Assembly (NCBI GenBank): GCA_023421395.1
Contig: JAEZTL010000008.1
Location: 1-64,000 of the forward strand
DNA length: 64,000 nt
DNA from: Bacillota bacterium
GTDB taxonomy: Bacteria > Bacillota > Clostridia > Christensenellales > Aristaeellaceae
Direction: 5' to 3'
Shown: positions 25,405 to 33,445 of the stretch, piece by piece
Position numbering within the stretch: the first letter of the stretch is position 1
Layout: each line of letters starts with the position of its first letter
Notes under the pieces: model-generated
The model's input: only the letters and a program-made list of their open reading frames with translations
Databases searched by the model: none
Told to the model about the DNA's origin: nothing
Translations under genes and position numbers: made by a program

Positions 25405-26616
25405 TCACCACTCGGTCACGGTGCCGTCCTCCAGCCGCCAGACCGGCTGAATCCACCGGGGCATGTCCGTCCGGACGGCGTCCAGACGCATCCGCTCTTC
25501 GTCCACCTCGACGCCCAGGCCCGGGCGCTTCGGGAGCAGGACGAAGCCGTCCTCGAATTCGAACAGGCCCCGGGCGTTCAAAATGTAGGGATCCGAGGTC
25601 ATGTAGAATTTGCCGTCGCCCACCTGCGTCTTGTCCTCGATCTCAAAATCGCCGCCGTTCACGGCGTTGTGCACGCCGATGATCTGCTCCTGCACGAAGG
25701 CGTTGGGGGTGGCCACGTCCAGGTGCAGGCACGCGGAGAAGGCGATGGCCCCCAGCGGGCAGTGAGGCGCCACGGCGATGTCGTAGGCCTCGGCCATCGC
25801 GGCGATCTTGCGGACCTCCCACAGGCCGCCTGCGTGGGAGAGGTCGGGCTGGATGATGTCCACCGCGCCGGTCTTGAAGATCTTTTTAAAGTCCCAGCGG
25901 GTGTAGAGCCGCTCGCCGGTGGCGATGGGGATGTTGGCCACGCGGTGCAGATCGATCAGGTCCTCCTCGTTCCAGGGCAGTACCGGTTCCTCCACGAACA
26001 GCACGCGGTAGGGCTCGATCTCCTTCATCAGCTGCGCGGCCATCGTCTTGTGCACACGGCCGTGGAAGTCCACGCCTACCTCCAGCTGGTCGCCCACCGC
26101 GTCGCGGATGCCGCCCAGCATGTTCGCGGCCTGCTCGATGGCGCCGTGGCCGCCGATCCACTCCATACCCTCGGTAATGCATACCTTGATGTACTTGTAG
26201 CCCTGCTTCAGCCGGATCAGCGCGTTTTTGCCCAGTTCCTCGGGCGTCTCGCCGTGGACCCACGCGTAGACGCGCTGTTTTGCTTTGGCTGCGCCGCCAA
26301 TGAGCTGGTAGGCCGGCATGTTGTGGCGCTTTCCCTTGATGTCCCACAGCGCCTGCTCGACGCCGGAGATCGCGCTCATCAGAACCGGCCCGCCCTTATA
26401 GAAGTTGCCGCGGTAGAGCAGGTTGAAGATGTCCTCGATGTTCTCCGGGTTCTGGCCGATCAGGCTGTCCCGCAGTTCCGTGACCGCCGCGGCGGTGGCG
26501 CGGGCGCGGCCCTCGACCACCGGTTCGCCCCAGCCGGTCAGGCCGTCGTCGGTGGTGATTTTTACGTAGTTGGTCTTGGGGAACACCGGAAAGACTTCCA
26601 CGCGCTCAATTTTCAT
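25405..26616 (-). CDS. dgoD: D-galactonate dehydratase-like enolase-superfamily enzyme (DgoD family)
   Basis: 403 residues, close in layout to E. coli DgoD: LTGWGEPVVEGRA near the N-terminus, YRGNFYKGGPVLMSAISG, ALWDIKGK, catalytic FDFHGR-type segment VGVDFHGRVH, metal ligands in FVEEPV and ATGERL, LSHAGG, APHCPLGAIA (catalytic His) and the end WRLEDGTVTEW, which parallels the DgoD C-terminus. It dehydrates an aldonate to the 2-keto-3-deoxy acid. The neighbouring kinase and aldolases complete a pathway. Galactonate is the likely but not the only possible substrate; arabinonate and gluconate dehydratases are related. Confidence 0.85.
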   Translation of the reverse strand: MKIERVEVFPVFPKTNYVKITTDDGLTGWGEPVVEGRARATAAAVTELRDSLIGQNPENIEDIFNLLYRGNFYKGGPVLMSAISGVEQALWDIKGKRHNMPAYQLIGGAAKAKQRVYAWVHGETPEELGKNALIRLKQGYKYIKVCITEGMEWIGGHGAIEQAANMLGGIRDAVGDQLEVGVDFHGRVHKTMAAQLMKEIEPYRVLFVEEPVLPWNEEDLIDLHRVANIPIATGERLYTRWDFKKIFKTGAVDIIQPDLSHAGGLWEVRKIAAMAEAYDIAVAPHCPLGAIAFSACLHLDVATPNAFVQEQIIGVHNAVNGGDFEIEDKTQVGDGKFYMTSDPYILNARGLFEFEDGFVLLPKRPGLGVEVDEERMRLDAVRTDMPRWIQPVWRLEDGTVTEW

Positions 26617-26645
26617 CGGATACGGCTCCTTCCAAAATTCGGGAT

Positions 26646-27575
26646 TTACGCGTTTGGGAGGCGGGAGAGCAGCGGATTGGATGCAAAGTACGCCAGCGTA
26701 ACGCCGCGTTCGCCCAGCATGCGGGGATTTTTGCTGCCCTTCTTGCCCTCGTCGTGGTAGTCCGACCCGCCGGAGAGGATCTCAAGCCGCGCGCCGTAGG
26801 CCGCGCGCACCTGGGTTTCGATCTCCTCCGGGGTCAGCGCCCCGCCGTAGCTGGTCTTGTCATAGGGGTAGCTGGCCTCGATGCCGTCCAGCCCCGCGGC
26901 GATCAGGCGCTCGATGTAGGCCTCCCGGAAGCCGGGGGGAACCTCGTCGCCCGCGGCGGGGGTGATCAGGAAGGGATGGGCCAGGATCGCGACGCCGCCG
27001 GTTTCATGGATGCCCCGGATGATGTCCGAAGGGTCGGGCTTGATGCGCCGGACCGCGTAGCGGGGCGTGTTTTTGACCAGCAGCTTGGCGTCGCTCCAGG
27101 AGGCGGCGTAACCCTTTCGCGCCATCGCCTCGAAGATCTGCTTGCGCTGAACCGCCCGTTCGTCCCGCCGGCCGTCCTCCAGGATGTCCCGAGCCCAGTC
27201 TACGGGCATGCCGTCCCCGGTGAGCCGCGCGCACAGCGCCTTGTAGCCATCGATCTTGCTGACGATGCTCCGCTCGTGCTCCCGCGCGAAGAAGGGCGCG
27301 CCGAAATCGCAGCCCAGCGCGACAATATGCACGTCCTCCACGTCGGTGTCACAGGAGAATTCAATGCCCCTGAGCACCCGCACGCCGCGGCGAAGGCCGT
27401 AGTCTTCCAGGGTTTGCTCCGCGCCTTCCGCGAAAAGCGTCCCGTCGCACACGACGTCGTGGTCGGTGATCGCGAGCACCCGGATGCCCAGCGCGCCGGC
27501 TTTATCGATCAGTTCGGCGTAGGTGTCGTTCCCATCGGATCGGACGGTGTGGCTGTGCAGATCGCATTCGTACAT
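26646..27575 (-). CDS. PHP-domain metal-dependent phosphoesterase
   Basis: 309 residues. PHP motifs in order: DLHSHTVRSDG, ITDHDVV, GIEFSCD, HIVALG, AILAHPF and GSDYHDEGKKG, all metal ligands. Closest in pattern to the YciV/TrpH-type PHP proteins that hydrolyse phosphate esters or short RNA 5' ends. It lies between the aldolase and the DgoD-like gene. A phosphatase for a sugar-phosphate intermediate is possible but not shown. ATG start; the upstream gene stops only 18 nt away. Confidence 0.86.
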   Translation of the reverse strand: MYECDLHSHTVRSDGNDTYAELIDKAGALGIRVLAITDHDVVCDGTLFAEGAEQTLEDYGLRRGVRVLRGIEFSCDTDVEDVHIVALGCDFGAPFFAREHERSIVSKIDGYKALCARLTGDGMPVDWARDILEDGRRDERAVQRKQIFEAMARKGYAASWSDAKLLVKNTPRYAVRRIKPDPSDIIRGIHETGGVAILAHPFLITPAAGDEVPPGFREAYIERLIAAGLDGIEASYPYDKTSYGGALTPEEIETQVRAAYGARLEILSGGSDYHDEGKKGSKNPRMLGERGVTLAYFASNPLLSRLPNA

Positions 27576-27593
27576 TTTTTCTCCTCCGCTTCG

Positions 27594-28448
27594 TCAGACC
27601 CTGCCCGCGGCCGAGAACAGCCGGACAAAGGTCTCGCAGAGTTCGGCGACGCGCGCGTAGGCGGAGGCGTCCGCCTTCAGCGGGTTGCCGCAGTCCGGGT
27701 TCTGCTCGAAGAACGCCCGGAGCGCGCCGAGATAGGCCGCTTTCAGCGCCGTGGAGATGTTGATCTTGGACGCGCCCAGCGATACGAAGCGGTGGAACGC
27801 CTCGTCGGAAAGGCCGGTGCCGCCGTGCACCACCAGCGGCACGTCGACGCTCCGCCGGATCCGCTCGAACCGGCCGAAGTCCAGCCGGGGTTCGGCCTTG
27901 TACAGGCCGTGTGCGGTGCCCACCGCGGGGGCGAAGGCGTCCACGCCCGTCTCCCGCACGAAGGTGACCGAATCCTCCACGGAGGCCAGGCGCGCGTCTT
28001 CTTCGCTCACCGCGATGTGATCCTCCACGCCGCCGATGGCGCCCAGCTCGCCCTCCACGCTCACGCCCCCGGCCGACGCGTACAGGACGACCTCCCGGGT
28101 TTTTCGGATGTTTTCGGCCAGCGGTTCCCGGGAGGCGTCGATCATCACCGACGACCAGCCCAGATCCACGCATTTTTTGGCCAGCGCCACGTCGGTGCAG
28201 TGATCCAGATGGATCGCCACCGGTACCCCGGCGCGCTCCGCCAGCCCCCGGAGAAAGCCGATCAGCGATTCCGGGCCGATCTCCTTCACCGTGCCGACCG
28301 AGGTCTGAAGGATCACCGGCGCCCTCAGCGCCTCGCTGGTTTTCACGATCGCCCGGGCCGTCAGCTCGTTGACGATGTTGAACGCAGGCACCGAATACCC
28401 CTCGTCCACCGCTTTTTTCAGCATGGATTTCAAATTGACACAGGGCAT
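27594..28448 (-). CDS. Class II fructose/tagatose-bisphosphate aldolase family protein
   Basis: 284 residues, as usual for zinc-dependent GatY/KbaY/FbaA aldolases. Seen: PAFNIVNELTARAIV, HLDHCTDV (zinc His and catalytic Asp), VEGELGAIGG, FAPAVGTAHGLYK (zinc His), VPLVVHGGTGLSDEAF (zinc His, phosphate loop) and GASKINISTALK. It cleaves a ketose bisphosphate or related 1-phosphate to dihydroxyacetone phosphate. First gene of the leftward operon, directly behind a consensus promoter and GntR operator. Confidence 0.93.
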   Translation of the reverse strand: MPCVNLKSMLKKAVDEGYSVPAFNIVNELTARAIVKTSEALRAPVILQTSVGTVKEIGPESLIGFLRGLAERAGVPVAIHLDHCTDVALAKKCVDLGWSSVMIDASREPLAENIRKTREVVLYASAGGVSVEGELGAIGGVEDHIAVSEEDARLASVEDSVTFVRETGVDAFAPAVGTAHGLYKAEPRLDFGRFERIRRSVDVPLVVHGGTGLSDEAFHRFVSLGASKINISTALKAAYLGALRAFFEQNPDCGNPLKADASAYARVAELCETFVRLFSAAGRV

Positions 28449-28478
28449 GTGCGACCATTCCCCTCATAACAAGTCTAA

Positions 28479-28494
28479 ACATGTAAATACAAGT
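28479..28494. promoter_or_regulatory. HutC-type GntR operator
   Basis: On the minus strand ACTTGTATTTACATGT, an imperfect palindrome like the TTGTATATACAA sites of HutC-subfamily repressors. It is embedded in a larger CATAAC/GTTATG inverted repeat (28465-28498) that holds a second ACTTGT half-site. It starts 11 nt downstream of the -10 box, so binding would block transcription of the aldolase operon. Confidence 0.7.
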
Positions 28495-28504
28495 TATGAA
28501 AATG

Positions 28505-28533
28505 ATTATATGCGGTATTGGGCATATTGTCAA
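28505..28533 (-). promoter_or_regulatory. Consensus leftward promoter of aldonate operon
   Basis: On the minus strand TTGACA (28528-28533), exactly 17 nt, then TATAAT (28505-28510): both hexamers are perfect. Such a strong promoter needs tight repression, which fits the operator just downstream. Confidence 0.88.
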
Positions 28534-28581
28534 GGGGAAGGGGGGCAATGATTAGGATTTATTTCGCGGAGGCTTTTCTGG

Positions 28582-28610
28582 TTGACAAACGGATGCCCAG
28601 CCCATAAAAT
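28582..28610 (+). promoter_or_regulatory. Rightward promoter of HutC-type GntR gene
   Basis: TTGACA (28582-28587), 17 nt, TAAAAT (28605-28610), ending 43 nt before the start codon. No copy of the operator was found between here and the gene. Confidence 0.75.
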
Positions 28611-28653
28611 GAGGGCATATTCGGCCCGAGGACCGAGGCGCGAGGTGATTGGG

Positions 28654-29394
28654 ATGACGCTGGACCGGCAGGACGCAAAGCCGCTGCATCAGCAGCTGGA
28701 GGACATCATACGGCGGAAGCTGGAGTTCGAGGAGTGGCCGCCCAATTCCATGATTCCCTCGGAAAACGAGCTGAGCAAGGAGTACGGCATCAGCCGCATG
28801 ACGGTGCGCGCGGTGCTTAACCGCATTGTGTCCGCGGGGCTTCTGCGCAGGGTGCCCGGCAAGGGAACCTTCGTCTCCTCCGCGAAGATCGAAAGCTTTC
28901 CGCTGACGCAGATGGGCATCCGCGAACAGCTGGAGCGGATGGGTTACGAGACGACCACCCGTCTGATCAGCCTGATAAAAATTCACGCGCCGGTCAAAAT
29001 CCAGAAGCGGCTCAGGTTGGCGGACGCCGCCGAGGTTTACGAAATCGCCCGCCTGCGCTATGTGAAGGACGAGCCGCTGAGCATCCACACCTCCTTTATT
29101 CCGCTTTCCATCTGCCCTGGCATCGACGCGAAGCTTCTGGAGGAAATGCAGCTTTGCGACATCCTGGAGAACATCTACGGTCATCCCATCATCCGGCGCG
29201 TCGAGACGCTGGAGTCCGTCATCGCCACGCTCAACGAGCGGGAGCTGCTGGGGCTGAAGGCACCCTATCCGCTGCTGATGCTGGAAAACGAGGTCTTTAC
29301 CAGCGGCGACACCCCCATGGAGTACACCAAGGTGGTTTTCCGGGGCGACAAGATCAAGCTGCGCATCGAGTACGACAAGAGCCATCACGCATAA
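28654..29394 (+). CDS. GntR-family regulator, HutC/UTRA subfamily
   Basis: 246 residues. Winged helix at the N-terminus (MIPSENELSKEYGISRMTVRAVL, LLRRVPGKGTFVSS), then a UTRA effector domain (LADAAEVYEIARLRYVKDEPLSIHTSFIP ... LEDNIYGHPIIRR-like layout, ending DKIKLRIEYDKS). Such regulators sense sugars or sugar phosphates. The start was set at the ATG after gcgaggtgattggg, because longer in-frame starts lie inside the promoter. Divergent from the aldonate operon, which it probably represses. Confidence 0.92.
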   Translation: MTLDRQDAKPLHQQLEDIIRRKLEFEEWPPNSMIPSENELSKEYGISRMTVRAVLNRIVSAGLLRRVPGKGTFVSSAKIESFPLTQMGIREQLERMGYETTTRLISLIKIHAPVKIQKRLRLADAAEVYEIARLRYVKDEPLSIHTSFIPLSICPGIDAKLLEEMQLCDILENIYGHPIIRRVETLESVIATLNERELLGLKAPYPLLMLENEVFTSGDTPMEYTKVVFRGDKIKLRIEYDKSHHA

Positions 29395-29399
29395 AAAAG

Positions 29400-29418
29400 C
29401 GGAGGGGCCTTCCCTCCG
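29400..29418 (+). terminator. Short hairpin after HutC-type GntR gene
   Basis: cggaggg and ccctccg arms (7 bp) with a ggcct-type loop, preceded by an A-run at 29393-29398. Weak as a rightward terminator because no T-run follows. Confidence 0.45.
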
Positions 29419-29458
29419 GTCATGGCGTAAAGCCTTTCGAACGTTTATTCCAATTCGG

Positions 29459-29488
29459 AGTGCCGCCAGCACGTGTGCTGGCGGCACT
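29459..29488. repeat. Perfect 30-bp palindrome-like hairpin
   Basis: Arms agtgccgccagcac (29459-29472) and its exact complement (29475-29488) with only gt between. It lies in a gap (29395-29860) in which I see no convincing gene. It may be a terminator remnant or a binding site. Confidence 0.6.
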
Positions 29489-29860
29489 ATTGATCCCTGT
29501 GATCGCGCGGGCGCCGGCCCTGGCGGAGAAAGGCTGGGCGGGAGGCGGGCGACATCACGGGCGCGGTGAGCGGCTGTGAGACGATTCCGGGCGCGTTCGG
29601 GAAGCGGTAGGGGCGCAAGGAGATCATCCCCGGAGTCGCGGAGGCTCTCCTTCGGGCGGGCCGCCCGGACGATCCGGAACCAATCCAGCACCGCCTGCGG
29701 AAGCATGATTCCGGCCGCGCCGCGCTCATTAAGAATCGGAAACGCCGCGTCGCGTGCGGCGCGGCGGGTATAAAGGTGCAATATCACGCTCAAAACGCCG
29801 CGAGGGCAGAAGGATACCCCTTTGCCCGGCGCTTTGCGCGAAGAAAGAGGGCCGCCTGAT

Positions 29861-30100
29861 TTGGAGAATTACCTGGACCGGATTTACGAGGATAACTTTG
29901 AAATGTACTATGATTTCATGACCTCGCGCAAGGAAAGCGATCCGGACTTCACGAAGGATGACCTTAAGCACCTGCTGGAGGGCTTCTATGCCGCCCAGGG
30001 CAGCAACTGGATAGGCCGGAGCGAGGCCAAGGAGACGGCGCACCAGGCCATGATCGCGGCGTGCGAGGTGGTGCTCAGCGGCTGGGACGATGCGCCGTAG
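29861..30100 (+). CDS. Small acidic hypothetical protein
   Basis: 79 residues from a TTG start; agaaagaggg lies about 10 nt upstream. The sequence (LENYLDRIYEDNFEMYYDFM ... LKHLLEGFYAAQGSNWIGRSE ... MIAACEVVLSGWDD) is rich in aromatic and acidic residues, predicts helices, and does not look like a frame shadow because nothing else occupies this stretch. No known domain recognised, no signal peptide or membrane segment. It converges on the LacI gene, with 16 nt between stops. Likely a cytosolic helical protein of unknown role. Confidence 0.6.
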   Translation: MENYLDRIYEDNFEMYYDFMTSRKESDPDFTKDDLKHLLEGFYAAQGSNWIGRSEAKETAHQAMIAACEVVLSGWDDAP

Positions 30101-30116
30101 CCGCAGCGGCGCGCGG

Positions 30117-31166
30117 TCAAAAGTCCGTCCGCTCGGGCCGGGAGACGGAATCGCGCTGAATGAGGCCGCAGGGGAGCATGATGTTCGCGGGGGTTTCGGC
30201 CCGGCCTTCCAGCCGCTTCAGCAGCCGTTCCGCCGCGGTAAAGCCAATCTGCTTATTGGGCAGCGCCACGGTGGTCAGCCCCGGATACAGGCAGGACGAG
30301 ACCTCCCGGTTGTCAAAGCCCACGACGGACAGCTGCGCGGGGATTTTAAGCCCGCGGGCTTCGGCGGCGGCGTAGCAGCCGGCGGCCATTGGGTCGTTCA
30401 TCGCGAAGATGGCCGTGGGCGGGATCGCCAGGGACAACAGCGCGCCGGTCTCCTCCACGCCCGACGGACACTCCCAGTTGCCCCAGCGGATGTATTCCCG
30501 GGGGACGCCGAGGCCCGCTTCGTCCATCGCCGCGCGGAAGCCGCTGAGACGCTGCTTGGAGGCTTGTGAATTCGCATGTCCGGCGATCAGCGCGATGCGC
30601 CGGTGTCCTTGCCGGATCAGGAGGCGGGTAACCTCCCGGGCGCTGGAAACGTTATCATAGGTGACGGAAGTGCTGCCGGGGCTGTCGCTGTCGGCGAAGG
30701 CGTAGACCATGGGGATGCCGGCCGGCTGGTGCACACCCTCGATGCGGCGGTCGTGCATCGCCACGTAGATGATTCCGTCCACCCGCGCGTCCTCCAGCAG
30801 TTGGATGCCCTGATTGACGACGCCGATGTGCTGGCTCAGCTGTTCGTACTGGTTGTAGAGCTTCTGAAGCAGCCGGAGGTTATTCAGCAGCACCTGGTAG
30901 CCGCTGGTTTCCAGAAACTCGTTGATGCCATCCACAATTTCGGGCACGGGCAGACCGCAGATGTCCTCCACCAGCACGCCGATGATGTGGGTCTTGTTCA
31001 TCCGGAGCGATTTTGCGATGGTGTTCAGCTTGTAGTTGGTCAGCTCCACCGCCCGGAGCACCCGCGCGCGCGTCTCCTCCGAGACATTTTTTTTGCCGCT
31101 CAATACGTGGGATACCGTCGCCACCGATACGCCGGACAGCGCGGCTATTTCCTTCATCGTCGCCAT
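30117..31166 (-). CDS. LacI-family transcriptional regulator (LacI-1)
   Basis: 349 residues. HTH at the N-terminus (MKEIAALSGVSVATVSHVLSGKKNVSEETR) with hinge helix NTIAKSLRMNKTHIIGVLVED, then a periplasmic-binding-like effector domain (DGIIYVAMHDRR, FAMNDPMAAGCYAAAEARGL, LSVVGFDNREVSSCLYPGLTTV). ATG at 31166 is preceded by cttggagtgtcgattca; ATG 31157 is an alternative. Divergent from the GH127 gene. An ATCG-centred operator lies in each of the two facing promoters, so it likely represses itself and the pectin side-chain operon. Confidence 0.92.
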   Translation of the reverse strand: MATMKEIAALSGVSVATVSHVLSGKKNVSEETRARVLRAVELTNYKLNTIAKSLRMNKTHIIGVLVEDICGLPVPEIVDGINEFLETSGYQVLLNNLRLLQKLYNQYEQLSQHIGVVNQGIQLLEDARVDGIIYVAMHDRRIEGVHQPAGIPMVYAFADSDSPGSTSVTYDNVSSAREVTRLLIRQGHRRIALIAGHANSQASKQRLSGFRAAMDEAGLGVPREYIRWGNWECPSGVEETGALLSLAIPPTAIFAMNDPMAAGCYAAAEARGLKIPAQLSVVGFDNREVSSCLYPGLTTVALPNKQIGFTAAERLLKRLEGRAETPANIMLPCGLIQRDSVSRPERTDF

Positions 31167-31233
31167 TGAATCGACACTCCAAGCATTTTTTTTGCGCCGC
31201 CGCACGCTGGAAAGGCCAGCCGGGAAGCGCTGG

Positions 31234-31248
31234 AATTTAAACGATTAC
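31234..31248. promoter_or_regulatory. LacI-type operator at LacI-1 promoter
   Basis: On the minus strand GTAATCGTTTAAATT, centred on CG at 31242-31243, 11 nt downstream of the -10 box. Near-identical to the site at the GH127 promoter (TAATCGATTAAAT). Confidence 0.68.
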
Positions 31249-31258
31249 TTAATTATAC

Positions 31259-31287
31259 AGAATACTGGTATTTTCACTTTCTGTCAA
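31259..31287 (-). promoter_or_regulatory. Leftward promoter of LacI-1
   Basis: On the minus strand TTGACA (31282-31287), 17 nt, TATTCT (31259-31264). A TATAAT lies 7 nt further downstream (31252-31257) as an alternative -10. Confidence 0.65.
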
Positions 31288-31357
31288 GCATATATCCGAG
31301 ATATGCGGTATTTGTCCGAAAAATATTAAGATTTTCATGATAATGTAAAAAATGCGG

Positions 31358-31386
31358 TTGACAATAGCCGATTCTGTTGCTATAAT
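31358..31386 (+). promoter_or_regulatory. Consensus promoter of GH127/ABC operon
   Basis: TTGACA (31358-31363), exactly 17 nt, TATAAT (31381-31386): perfect hexamers and spacing. The leader of about 110 nt contains the LacI operator at 31400-31414. Confidence 0.88.
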
Positions 31387-31399
31387 CTGGCCGTAAAGA

Positions 31400-31414
31400 G
31401 ATAATCGATTAAAT
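31400..31414. promoter_or_regulatory. LacI-type operator at GH127 promoter
   Basis: gATAATCGATTAAAT, with a perfect TAATCGATTA palindrome centred on CG at 31406-31407. It begins 14 nt downstream of the -10, a classical roadblock position. Confidence 0.72.
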
Positions 31415-31503
31415 CCGACGCTTCGACCGATCCGTCCTCTTCCGCCGTCCTCTTCCGCCGCTCCGTGTGTCTTTTCGAAAATAGCCCGCGAGGTGGATAT
31501 CAC

Positions 31504-33408
31504 ATGAAGCACGCGCAGTCTTTGCCCCTTTCCAGCATCCGGCTGACGGATGGCGTCCCCCAGCGGATGCAGCGTCTCGTCAGGGAGAAGGTGCTGCCCT
31601 ACCAGTGGGAAGTTTTGCACGACCGCGTCGAGGGCGCGGCCAAGAGCCACTGCATTGAAAATTTCCGCATCGCCGCCCGGCTTTCCGAGGGGGAGCACTA
31701 CGGCGTGGTTTTTCTGGACAGCGACCTTTACAAGTGGCTGGAGGCGGTGGCGTATTGTCTCGAGGTCTTCCCGGATCCGGAACTGGAGGCACGCGCGGAC
31801 GAGATGTGCGACTTAATCGCCAAAGCCCAGGGCCGGGACGGCTACATCAACACCTACTACACCCTGGTGGAGCCTGTGGGCCGGTTCACCAACCTGCAGC
31901 AGGGCCATGAGCTCTACTGTGCGGGCCACTTGTTCGAGGCCGCCGCCGCCTACTACCGGGCCACGGGCAAGCGCGCAATCCTGGACACCGCCTGCCGCTT
32001 CGCCGATTACCTGGGGCAGGTGTTCGGCGCGGGGGAGGGGCGGCTCCGCGGCTACCCCGGTCACCAGGAGGTGGAGGTCGGGCTGGTGAAGCTGTACCGG
32101 GTTACCGGGAAAGCCGCCTACCTGGAATTGGCGGACTACTTTATCGCCCAGCGGGGCAGGAAGCCGCTCTACTTCGCAGCGGAACGCGCCGGGAGCGGCT
32201 ACCGCGATATCTTCCCGGAGCCGGTGATCAAGCAGCCCACCTACGCCCAGTACCATGAGGAGCCGGTCCGTCAAGAGAAGGCCGTGGGCCATGCGGTTCG
32301 CGCGATGTACATGTACAGCGCCATGGCGGATTTGGCGATGCTGACGGATAACCCGGCGCTTCGGCAGGCCTGCGGCGCGCTCTACGGGAACGTGACCCAG
32401 CGCCAGATGTTCGTGACCGGCGGGATTGGCTCCACGCAGGAGGGCGAGAGCTTTACGGTGGATTATGACCTGCCAAATGATCGCTGCTACTGCGAGGGCT
32501 GCGCCTCGGTAGGGCTGATGATGTTTGCCGCCCGCATGGCGGAGCTGACCGGCGACGGCGCCTGCTATGACACCGTGGAGCGGGCGTTCTTCAACCGGGT
32601 ACTGGGTGGCATCTCCCAGGTGGGCACGGAGTTTTTCTACGTGAGCCCGCTTTCGCTCGATCCCGCGGCTTGCCGCGGAAACCCAGGACTCGCCCATGTG
32701 ACGCCCGTTCGCCAGAAGTGGTTCGATGTGGCCTGCTGTCCCACCAACTTCGCGCGGACCATCATGTCCATCGGCGGCTATGCCTTCGGCGAGAAGGACG
32801 GCGTACTGGTCATCAACATCCCGCTGGCCGCGGAAATTGCGGGCGGCGGGTTCTCCGTGCGGCTGGATACCCAGTACCCCTTTGGCGGCGCGCTGCGCCT
32901 CACGGTGCGCGACCGGGCCCAGTCCGCCGCCATCCGAGCTTCGGGCCTCGCACCGGTCAGGTCGGTGTCGGTCAACGGCAAGGCCGTCGAGGCAAAGCGC
33001 GAGAACGGCTACCTGCTGCTGCCCGACCTTCAGCCGGGGGACGCCGTGGATGTGGCCTACGATATGCGCCCGCGCTATGTGGTGTCCCATCCCAAGGTTC
33101 AGGACAACGTGGGCAAGGTCGCCGTGATGCGGGGCCCGGTGGTATACTGCGCCGAACAGGCGGACAACGGGCCGGGCGTCGCCTGCCTGAGACTGCCCCA
33201 TGAACCCTCCTTCCGAGAGGCGGAAACCTTTGCGGGCAGCGGCACTGTCGCGCTGAAAGCCGATGGTTTCCGGGCGGTTTTCGAGAGCGACGCGCTGTAC
33301 CAGGAGGGGCTGCCCCGCTGGCGGGAAGAGGAAATCACGCTCATCCCGTACTACCTGTGGGCGAACCGGGGCGAGGGAGAAATGAGGGTCTATCTGAATG
33401 TTCAATAA
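31504..33408 (+). CDS. GH127 beta-L-arabinofuranosidase-like hydrolase
   Basis: 634 residues. Matches the GH127 (DUF1680) enzymes typified by HypBA1, which remove beta-L-arabinofuranose from arabino-oligosaccharides. The zinc site is complete: Glu315 (QEGESF), Glu331 and Cys333 (CYCEGC), Cys411-Cys412 (VACCPTNF), with the second cysteine as the family nucleophile. Also EVEVGLVKLYRVTG and an all-helical barrel. No signal peptide, so it acts in the cytosol on imported oligosaccharides. First gene behind the LacI-controlled promoter; ATG follows gcgaggtggatatcac. Members of GH127 may have other pentose or acid specificities. Confidence 0.9.
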   Translation: MKHAQSLPLSSIRLTDGVPQRMQRLVREKVLPYQWEVLHDRVEGAAKSHCIENFRIAARLSEGEHYGVVFLDSDLYKWLEAVAYCLEVFPDPELEARADEMCDLIAKAQGRDGYINTYYTLVEPVGRFTNLQQGHELYCAGHLFEAAAAYYRATGKRAILDTACRFADYLGQVFGAGEGRLRGYPGHQEVEVGLVKLYRVTGKAAYLELADYFIAQRGRKPLYFAAERAGSGYRDIFPEPVIKQPTYAQYHEEPVRQEKAVGHAVRAMYMYSAMADLAMLTDNPALRQACGALYGNVTQRQMFVTGGIGSTQEGESFTVDYDLPNDRCYCEGCASVGLMMFAARMAELTGDGACYDTVERAFFNRVLGGISQVGTEFFYVSPLSLDPAACRGNPGLAHVTPVRQKWFDVACCPTNFARTIMSIGGYAFGEKDGVLVINIPLAAEIAGGGFSVRLDTQYPFGGALRLTVRDRAQSAAIRASGLAPVRSVSVNGKAVEAKRENGYLLLPDLQPGDAVDVAYDMRPRYVVSHPKVQDNVGKVAVMRGPVVYCAEQADNGPGVACLRLPHEPSFREAETFAGSGTVALKADGFRAVFESDALYQEGLPRWREEEITLIPYYLWANRGEGEMRVYLNVQ

Positions 33409-33445
33409 TGCACGCGAGGTGCATAAAAAGTAGGGAGGAAGCGAC

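Noticed and set aside
28582..28653. Upstream in-frame starts for the HutC-type GntR gene
   Set aside because: They coincide with the TTGACA and TAAAAT boxes of the promoter; the ATG at 28654 has a proper ribosome binding site.
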